Shown: one piece after another, positions 12,603 through 17,991 of the stretch
How the letters are laid out: each line of letters starts with the position of its first letter
How positions within the stretch are numbered: the stretch's first letter is position 1
IMG/VR virus record: IMGVR_UViG_3300006108_000686
Coordinates: 1 to 25,066 of that record
Source: a virus
Direction: 5' to 3' (one strand)
Length of the DNA: 25,066 nt
The notes under the pieces: generated by a model
Databases searched by the model: none
What the model saw: only the letters and a program-made list of their open reading frames with translations
Told to the model about the DNA's origin: nothing
Position numbers and translations under genes: made by a program

Positions 12603-12672
12603 GCGGTCGGGGTATAGAACCAGATTAGGTGTCCAACTTAGTCACTTGGTGCAAATCCAAGCCACCGCTCCA
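12603..12672 (+). tRNA. degenerate tRNA-Gly-like element (apparent anticodon TCC)
   Basis: 70 bases. Acceptor GCGGTCG pairs with CCACCGC except for one C-C mismatch. Discriminator T and encoded CCA, as in bacterial tRNA-Gly. T-stem CTTGG/CCAAG is perfect, but its loop is TGCAAAT (T55 to G). The anticodon arm TTAGG/CTTAG has wobble pairs and the loop TGTCCAA, giving TCC but with G at position 33. The D-arm is reduced to about three pairs with no GG in the loop, and the variable loop has only three bases. It may be a decayed tRNA or a tRNA-like RNA with another job. Confidence 0.6.
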
Positions 12673-12674
12673 AT

Positions 12675-12748
12675 GCGGGATTAGTTTAATGGTAAAACTA
12701 GAGATTTCCAATCTTTCGTTGTCAGTTCGATTCTGTCATCCCGCTCCA
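12675..12748 (+). tRNA. tRNA-Gly (TCC), CCA encoded
   Basis: 74 bases. Acceptor GCGGGAT pairs with ATCCCGC, discriminator T, CCA. Anticodon loop TTTCCAA gives TCC with normal T33, T-loop TTCGATT, and a D-loop containing GG. It is a canonical tRNA-Gly two bases after the degenerate Gly-like element. Confidence 0.93.
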
Positions 12749-12753
12749 GTTAT

Positions 12754-12829
12754 TGCCTTGTAGCTCAGTTGGTAGAGTAGTTGACTGTTAATCAATTGGT
12801 CGCTGGTTCGAGCCCAGCCGAGGCAGCCA
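12754..12829 (+). tRNA. tRNA-Asn (GTT), CCA encoded
   Basis: 76 bases. Acceptor TGCCTTG pairs with CGAGGCA, anticodon stem GTTGA/TCAAT with loop CTGTTAA (GTT), T-loop TTCGAGC, discriminator G, CCA. Confidence 0.95.
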
Positions 12830-12876
12830 AACTATATAATGAAGCAGTATCGTGTAAAAACATAAAGGAGCAGTAA

Positions 12877-13656
12877 ATGAAAAAGTCACTCTTAGCACTA
12901 ATGATGGTTGCATCTGGTATTACATCAGTTCATGCAACAGAAGTTCTTGACGGCAATCTTACAGGTAATTTGACAATCACTAGCAACTACGAATTCCGTG
13001 GTATCAGTTTAAGTCAAAATGGTCCTGCGATTCAAGGTGGTATTGATTACAACCATAGTTCTGGTTTGTATATCGGTAACTGGAACTCCAGTTTCCGTAG
13101 TTTACCAAATTTAAACAATGATGACATCGATGCAAACAGCGGCGTTCAAATGAATGTGTATGCTGGTTGGAAAGGTGAATACAAAGGTGTTCGTGGTGAT
13201 GTAGGTTATATCACTTATAATTTCCCTCATGCAACTAATGCTGGTGAAACTAATGTGATTCAATATAACACAGGCGAAGCTTATGTTTCTTTGGGTTATG
13301 CACCAATTACTATTAAGTATAGCCAAACAATGACTAACTATTTTGGTACAAACAATAGTTCTGGTACACACTACACTCAGGCAGATTTCAAACAATCTTT
13401 GGAACCTTTGACACCTGATTTGAAAGCATTAAGTGTTGTTGCTCATTATGGTCGCACCTCTGTTGCTAATCATAGCAATTTAAGTTACAATGACATGAAC
13501 GTTGGTTTAGTTTACTCCTTCCCTGAGCAATGGGATTTAGGTGTTCGTTACTATACAAACAGTTCTATGACTAGTACCTTCCAAAATGCAAATACATTTG
13601 GTGGCACAAAGTTGTATGGTAATGTTGTTGCAGCAAGTTTAACAAAAACGTTTTAA
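12877..13656 (+). CDS. TorF-family (Gcw_chp) putative outer-membrane porin
   Basis: 259 residues. A Sec signal peptide is clear: MKKS, a hydrophobic stretch, and cleavage after VHA (residue 21). The mature protein starts with alternating beta-strand segments and the family hallmark TITSNYEFRGISLSQNGPAIQGGIDYNHSSGLYIGNW. Later strands include YAGWKGEYKGVRGDVGYITY and GLVYSFPEQWDLGVRYY. It ends in KTF; a C-terminal aromatic is the usual signal for outer-membrane barrel assembly. AAGGAG precedes the ATG. The gene lies between tRNA-Asn and the last tRNA, so it may be read from the tRNA promoters. Bacterial members are barrel proteins of poorly known substrate. Blocking of superinfection or altered uptake is a guess. 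Confidence 0.88.
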   Translation: MKKSLLALMMVASGITSVHATEVLDGNLTGNLTITSNYEFRGISLSQNGPAIQGGIDYNHSSGLYIGNWNSSFRSLPNLNNDDIDANSGVQMNVYAGWKGEYKGVRGDVGYITYNFPHATNAGETNVIQYNTGEAYVSLGYAPITIKYSQTMTNYFGTNNSSGTHYTQADFKQSLEPLTPDLKALSVVAHYGRTSVANHSNLSYNDMNVGLVYSFPEQWDLGVRYYTNSSMTSTFQNANTFGGTKLYGNVVAASLTKTF

Positions 13657-13666
13657 TTAAAGGTAT

Positions 13667-13741
13667 AGCGGAGTAGCTCAGAGGTAGAGCATTGGACTCA
13701 TAATCCAGGGGCCGTAGGTTCGATTCCTTCCTCCGCAACCA
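13667..13741 (+). tRNA. tRNA-Met (CAT), second CAT tRNA, CCA encoded
   Basis: 75 bases. D-arm GCTC/GAGC, anticodon stem TTGGA/TCCAG with loop CTCATAA, T-loop TTCGATT. Counting back from CCA, the acceptor is AGCGGAG against CTCCGCA, leaving A1 opposite A72 unpaired. An unpaired 1-72 end is a mark of initiator tRNA, but the three G-C pairs of the initiator anticodon stem are absent. It could be elongator Met, initiator-like, or Ile2 (CAT). Confidence 0.88.
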
Positions 13742-13745
13742 AAAT

Positions 13746-15365
13746 ATGCAAATTAAAAATGTGACTATTGTGGGTGGTGGGTCATCCGGCTGGATGACTG
13801 CCTCCGCACTAGTTAAAAATTGTCCACATCTCAATATCACTCTTGTTGAATCCCCAAATATTAAAACCATTGGCGTAGGAGAATCTACATTAGGCCATAT
13901 AAATCGTTTTCTTCATATGATTGGTTTAAAAGATGAAGATTGGATGCCGGCTTGTCATGCTACATACAAAAATTCAATTAGATTTACCAACTTTAGGGAG
14001 TTAGATGGTAAATCGTTTTATTATCCGTTCATTAACGGATTTGACTTTACAGATTCTTATAATGGATTCACGGCTTGGGGTGAATTAGCAACATTATATC
14101 CAGAAGAATTTCCTCCTGAAACATTCTCTCAATTTTTTGCTCCATCAAATACCTATCTCTGTGAAAATAATAAACAGACAGATAATAAAGATGGCACATT
14201 GAGAATGTTTAATTTTGAATTTGATACCGCATATCATATGGATGCTGGATTATTTGGTCAGTATTTAAAAGACCATGTTGCAATACCAAATGGTGTCAAT
14301 CATATTCTTAATGAAGTTTTTTATTGTGAAAAAGATGATGATGGTAATATAAAATCTTTGATATGCAAAGATGATTTAAAATTAGAAGCTGACTTATGGA
14401 TTGATTGCACCGGTTTCAGGTCACAATTATTGGAACAATGGATGGGTTCCAAATTTATTCCTTATTCTGATATTCTCGCCAATGACATGGCATGGGCAAC
14501 ACCAATAGAGTATAATGACCGTGAGAAAGAAATGGTCAATTATACCGATTGTCATGCACTAAAAAATGGTTGGGTATGGAACACTCCTCTATGGAGTAGA
14601 ATTGGCAAAGGCTATGTTTTTTCTAGTAAATTCATTTCCAAAGAAGATGCCAAAGAAGAATTTTTAGAACACATTGCAAAAGTTCATGGTCATCAACACG
14701 CAGTTAAAGCAAGAGATAATATGCGCTTTGTTCCCATTCGTCACGGTAAACACGAAAAAGGATGGGTAAAAAATGTTATTGGTATTGGATTAAGTTATGG
14801 TTTCGTTGAACCGTTAGAATCTACTGGACTATTAACGACACATGAAAACATAATTCGTTTAATTGATATATTAAACAGGCGAGGTGGTTATGTTACTCGT
14901 ATGGAAAAAGAATCTTATAATGTTGTAACTAATGATATCACAGATGGATTCTCAAAATTTATTTCGATGCACTATGCATATTCAAAAAGAACAGATAGTG
15001 AATATTGGAAATGGGCAACACAAGAAAATGATTATGAACCTGAAATGTTTAATACATTAAGGCAAAAAATAAATGATTATGAAAATGTGGCTGGGAAATT
15101 AAACAGTTATACTTACGATGCCACTCAACAAGGTGTATGTTTTATTCTTGCTGGTATGGGTGTTTTACCTGTTGCAACTAAATCGGCCATAGACTATTAT
15201 CACAAATTTAATTCGATAAATCCACAAGCAACAAATACTTCAAAAATGAAATACTTAATGCACAAACAATCTATAAATGAATTTATTAGTGGATTACCGA
15301 GTAACTATCAATTTATGAAAGATAGAATTTATGGTGGCAAAGATGATTATGCCACCAATAATTAA
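13746..15365 (+). CDS. flavin-dependent (tryptophan-type) halogenase
   Basis: 539 residues, the usual size. The FAD-binding motif G10-G-G-S-S-G15 is followed by WMTA. VGESTLGHINRFL precedes ATYKNSIRF, with Lys75 in the place of the catalytic lysine (K79 in PrnA). The family signature W-x-W-x-I-P is present as GWVWNTP (275-281), with T for I. EPLESTGLL (355-363) carries the conserved glutamates. Such enzymes use FADH2, oxygen and halide to halogenate aromatic compounds; relatives occur in aquatic phages, including a cyanophage enzyme with broad substrate use. The ATG lies four bases after the tRNA CCA end and has no ribosome site. The substrate here is unknown. Confidence 0.9.
   Translation: MQIKNVTIVGGGSSGWMTASALVKNCPHLNITLVESPNIKTIGVGESTLGHINRFLHMIGLKDEDWMPACHATYKNSIRFTNFRELDGKSFYYPFINGFDFTDSYNGFTAWGELATLYPEEFPPETFSQFFAPSNTYLCENNKQTDNKDGTLRMFNFEFDTAYHMDAGLFGQYLKDHVAIPNGVNHILNEVFYCEKDDDGNIKSLICKDDLKLEADLWIDCTGFRSQLLEQWMGSKFIPYSDILANDMAWATPIEYNDREKEMVNYTDCHALKNGWVWNTPLWSRIGKGYVFSSKFISKEDAKEEFLEHIAKVHGHQHAVKARDNMRFVPIRHGKHEKGWVKNVIGIGLSYGFVEPLESTGLLTTHENIIRLIDILNRRGGYVTRMEKESYNVVTNDITDGFSKFISMHYAYSKRTDSEYWKWATQENDYEPEMFNTLRQKINDYENVAGKLNSYTYDATQQGVCFILAGMGVLPVATKSAIDYYHKFNSINPQATNTSKMKYLMHKQSINEFISGLPSNYQFMKDRIYGGKDDYATNN
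15332..15357. terminator. 8-bp inverted repeat at a convergent gene end
   Basis: TGGTGGCA (15332-15339) pairs with TGCCACCA (15350-15357) around ten bases. It lies in the last codons of the halogenase, just before the tail-to-tail overlap with the minus-strand gene. No T run follows on either side, so a bidirectional terminator is possible but weak. Confidence 0.35.
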
Positions 15366-15547
15366 GCGTAACTATCTGTTACAGCAACATTTTCAGAATG
15401 TGAAAGTTCACCTTCATTGCTGAATACTTTGAAATGGTGGAAACCAACTGTTCTACCAAATTCTAAAGCATCTTCCAACCTATGGAATTCTCTTTCGAGG
15501 ATTTCCAACTTACCTTCTTTTTCGTAATGACCTTTGAGCTTGTGCAT
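15362..15547 (-). CDS. small protein of unknown function
   Basis: 61 residues: MHKLKGHYEKEGKLEILEREFHRLEDALEFGRTVGFHHFKVFSNEGE and a short tail. AAAGGA lies before the ATG on the minus strand. The sequence suggests a helix followed by a strand (FHHFKVF), with no known motif. Its stop overlaps the halogenase stop on the opposite strand by three bases (TTAA). It is the last gene of the minus-strand block, three bases after the glycosyltransferase stop. A TATAAATA box within the upstream coding region (15642-15649) could also feed it. Confidence 0.7.
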   Translation of the reverse strand: MHKLKGHYEKEGKLEILEREFHRLEDALEFGRTVGFHHFKVFSNEGELSHSENVAVTDSYA

Positions 15548-15550
15548 TTT

Positions 15551-16600
15551 TTATCCTTTGAAATATTCTACCCAAATTTTTCTTGTTTTATTTGTATAAA
15601 GTTTAAGATTAATTTGGTTTAATTTGGTATTTATGAAACTATATTTATAAGTCCTCATCAATTTATTGTAGATATCTTCAGATTCGGTTGCTTCCGCACT
15701 AAAAGAGTGACACATCCAAGGAATCTCATCGGAACCAACCAAAGGAACACCTTGAGAAACCAAGTCTGCACCAACAATGTTAAAGGTTTCGGAGAAAGAA
15801 ACTTGCATACCAATGTCCATTTGAGCACATAGTTCCAAGAATTGTTCTCTAGGTGTCCATGTATGATTGATTAATCTGTGACCTTTGTCATATAACTCCG
15901 TAAATAATGCACGAAGATTATTTGTGACTGGTTCACCTTTCATTTCAATCCTACCTGAATTAATGTGAAAGTATAATTTTTTACCAATTGATTCTGCAAA
16001 CTTGACAGCTGCAATTGCTTGTACCATATGGTTCTTTAATGGTCTGATGGCACCAAAACAACCGATATGAATTATATCTTTAGACTTATCTAACTTCTTG
16101 TATTTGTAATCTTGTGGATAGTAGTTTGGTAGATAGATTAGTTTATCTTTCATTTTTTCTTTACCATACTTTGCAGTTACATAGGTCTCCACTTCACTCA
16201 TCATTCTTGGTGCATTGATACCTAGATAAAGATTCTTGAAAGACATATAGTCTGCAATCCAGTCCATGGACATACCTTCACCAGCCAAGAATGGAAGTTC
16301 AGAGTGTAATCGGATAATCCATTTAACATTCGGATGTAATTTTTGTAATATAGCAAATTTTTGTGGAACTACCCACAAGGCTTCGATAATTACATGAGTT
16401 GGTTGGAACCGAGTAACTTCTCGGTCAATCACATTGTTATCTGGTACGACAACAAGTTTAGAATGAACTCCACTCTTATTCAGCATATCACACATAAATG
16501 ATGCTGAATTAAATAGACCCGTAGATAGGCCTAAATGTGACGAGTGGAGAACGTGATTGTAATCTTCTCTGCGTTTTAATATAAAAAGGACTTTGTTCAT
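15551..16600 (-). CDS. GT-B glycosyltransferase (GT4-like)
   Basis: 349 residues. The C-terminal nucleotide-sugar domain shows the family order: HIGCFGAIRPLKNH (about 188-201, a GxxxxxKN-type motif), then CAQMDIGMQVSFSETFNIVGADLVSQGVPLVGSDEIPW with the E-x7-type acidic motif and a G-x-P-V-V-G-like segment. The N-terminal half has an acceptor-domain look, with GLFNSASFMCDMLNKSGVHSKLVVVPD. It would transfer a sugar from an activated donor; the acceptor is unknown. The ribosome site is weak. Together with the other glycan genes of the window it suggests sugar-modifying capacity. Confidence 0.85.
   Translation of the reverse strand: MNKVLFILKRREDYNHVLHSSHLGLSTGLFNSASFMCDMLNKSGVHSKLVVVPDNNVIDREVTRFQPTHVIIEALWVVPQKFAILQKLHPNVKWIIRLHSELPFLAGEGMSMDWIADYMSFKNLYLGINAPRMMSEVETYVTAKYGKEKMKDKLIYLPNYYPQDYKYKKLDKSKDIIHIGCFGAIRPLKNHMVQAIAAVKFAESIGKKLYFHINSGRIEMKGEPVTNNLRALFTELYDKGHRLINHTWTPREQFLELCAQMDIGMQVSFSETFNIVGADLVSQGVPLVGSDEIPWMCHSFSAEATESEDIYNKLMRTYKYSFINTKLNQINLKLYTNKTRKIWVEYFKG
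15642..15649 (-). promoter_or_regulatory. possible late promoter (TATAAATA) inside the glycosyltransferase gene
   Basis: TATAAATA on the minus strand, about 95 bases upstream of the small gene that starts at 15547. It lies in coding sequence, so a chance match is quite possible. Confidence 0.3.
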
Positions 16601-16672
16601 TTTGTTTTCAATTCAAATGGGGTGGGAATTATAATATTATATATGCATACTATATGTTTCGCTTTTGTTACA

Positions 16673-17245
16673 TTAAAAATATAATGTAAGTCCTTGTGCC
16701 ATCAAAGCAATACCAATTGCCGCAGTACCAAAAGATGCCCAAAACATTAGCATATTAACTGCTAAAATACTTGCAGATAACAACACGATAGAAAGTTGGA
16801 AAGCAGTAGAGGCATAAGACAACCATGGAGATTTCTTCTTGGCTGCATCACGTTCTTCTTCTAACTTTTTAGCTTTGGCAAACAAAGCACCTTTACCCTC
16901 AGGACCATCTTCATAAGAAGCAGCTTTCTCGGACCATTTTTTTGCTTTTGCTGCATCATTGGTTTGTTCAGAAGCTAAAATATATTCAGTCTGTTTGATA
17001 CTTTTTGCTTGGTAAAAATTCCAAATATCATTAGCTTTGATTGTATTATTCATAATCAAAGAACTGGTACTACCTGCAAAGTAGGTATTGACCGCTAACA
17101 ACAAAGCAAAAATATTGATTACAAGACCAGCTTTGTCTTTAATCTTTGCTTCTCTTTCTGAACGTGAACCAACTGGTGGTTTTGGTGCGTTAGGATCTTT
17201 AGGTTGTTTATGTATTAATCCTAATACTGAATCTAGTAATGCCAT
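16673..17245 (-). CDS. DUF4337-like membrane protein
   Basis: 190 residues. AGGAG (17253-17257) supports the ATG at 17245 rather than an ATG seven codons earlier. One transmembrane segment lies near residues 40-58 (LVINIFALLLAVNTYFAG). A charged alpha-helical middle (NDAAKAKKWSEKAASYEDG, KKLEEERDAAKKK) follows, and then two closely spaced hydrophobic segments run to the end. The layout and the WNFYQAKSIKQ motif recall DUF4337 proteins of bacteria, whose function is unknown. A perfect TATAAATA lies just upstream on the same strand. Confidence 0.75.
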   Translation of the reverse strand: MALLDSVLGLIHKQPKDPNAPKPPVGSRSEREAKIKDKAGLVINIFALLLAVNTYFAGSTSSLIMNNTIKANDIWNFYQAKSIKQTEYILASEQTNDAAKAKKWSEKAASYEDGPEGKGALFAKAKKLEEERDAAKKKSPWLSYASTAFQLSIVLLSASILAVNMLMFWASFGTAAIGIALMAQGLTLYF

Positions 17246-17268
17246 TTCACTTCTCCTTTTTTTCAAAC

Positions 17269-17276
17269 TATTTATA
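17269..17276 (-). promoter_or_regulatory. late-type promoter TATAAATA before the DUF4337-like gene
   Basis: A minus-strand TATAAATA at 17276-17269 would start RNA near 17262, a few bases before the ribosome site at 17257-17253. It matches the T4 late promoter core exactly, and the placement is good. Confidence 0.6.
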
Positions 17277-17342
17277 ACATTGTTACCATTCTATATGGTA
17301 AAAAATACATCTGCAAAAAACAGTAAGTCCACATTTCAATAA

Positions 17343-17498
17343 TCATTTTTTATTCAAATCTTTATATGTGTGTCTAGCACAAGTTTTCAGATAACTATTT
17401 TTACCACCAGTCATTGATTTTGATGAATACATTTGACGAAAACGACCACAATCCTTAACATGACAAATTGGAATATTAAGAGTTGTGGTGGTTGTCAT
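17343..17498 (-). CDS. small Cys/His protein, possible zinc binding
   Basis: 51 residues from ATG 17498 to TGA 17343. The start is one base after the stop of the upstream gene, so it is probably translationally coupled. It contains ICHVKDCGRFRQMY and, later, KTCARHTYKDL: C12, H13, C17, C40 and H43 are candidate zinc ligands. The opening MTTTTT is low complexity. No family is recognised. Confidence 0.6.
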   Translation of the reverse strand: MTTTTTLNIPICHVKDCGRFRQMYSSKSMTGGKNSYLKTCARHTYKDLNKK

Positions 17499-17499
17499 A

Positions 17500-17979
17500 T
17501 TATCTACCAGATAATGGGTTATCCATTGCTTTTTGAATCTTGCTGTCTACTTCTTTACGCAATGCACGGACATCTTGGTCAGTTTCACGTTGAGCTTGTT
17601 TAGAACTTCTTTCAACAACTTCAACAACTTGTTCCAATCTACGAATGTCGTTTTTAAGGTCATTCTTGATGTCACGGGTATAGTCTGCTGACTTTTGTGA
17701 ATTTTCTTCTACAACAGCCAAACGCTTGTCAAATTCAGACAAGTCTGGTGCAACATATTTAGCAATTTTTGTTTTCATATCTTGATAGTCTTTATATACT
17801 TCAAAACAACCATATAGACCACCTAGAATGGATGATATCAAAGTAAATGCAACCATCAGTTTGGCAGGAGTAAACTCATATCCACCAATGCTGATAACTG
17901 TATCTTTACTTGCATATTTTTTTACTGCCGCTTCTGCTTCGTCAATCTTAGCATTAACGTCTTTAATTTCTTCTGCCAT
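17500..17979 (-). CDS. single-pass membrane protein with C-terminal coiled coil
   Basis: 159 residues. A charged N-terminus (DVNAKIDEAEAAVKKY) is followed by one transmembrane segment near 39-58 (LMVAFTLISSILGGLYGCFEVY). A long helical region with heptad-like spacing comes next (FDKRLAVVEENSQ, IKNDLKNDIRRLEQVVEVVERSSKQ). No signal peptidase site is seen, so it is probably an inner-membrane protein with an N-in or N-out anchor. AGGAG precedes the ATG. Proteins of this shape occur next to virion or lysis genes in aquatic T4-like phages; the function is unknown. Confidence 0.75.
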   Translation of the reverse strand: MAEEIKDVNAKIDEAEAAVKKYASKDTVISIGGYEFTPAKLMVAFTLISSILGGLYGCFEVYKDYQDMKTKIAKYVAPDLSEFDKRLAVVEENSQKSADYTRDIKNDLKNDIRRLEQVVEVVERSSKQAQRETDQDVRALRKEVDSKIQKAMDNPLSGR

Positions 17980-17991
17980 TTTACTTCTCCT

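Noticed and set aside
16668-16689. TTACATT/AATGTAA inverted repeat at the end of the DUF4337-like gene
   Set aside because: The stem is short and A/T-only, and no T run follows on the minus-strand transcript, so a terminator call is not justified.
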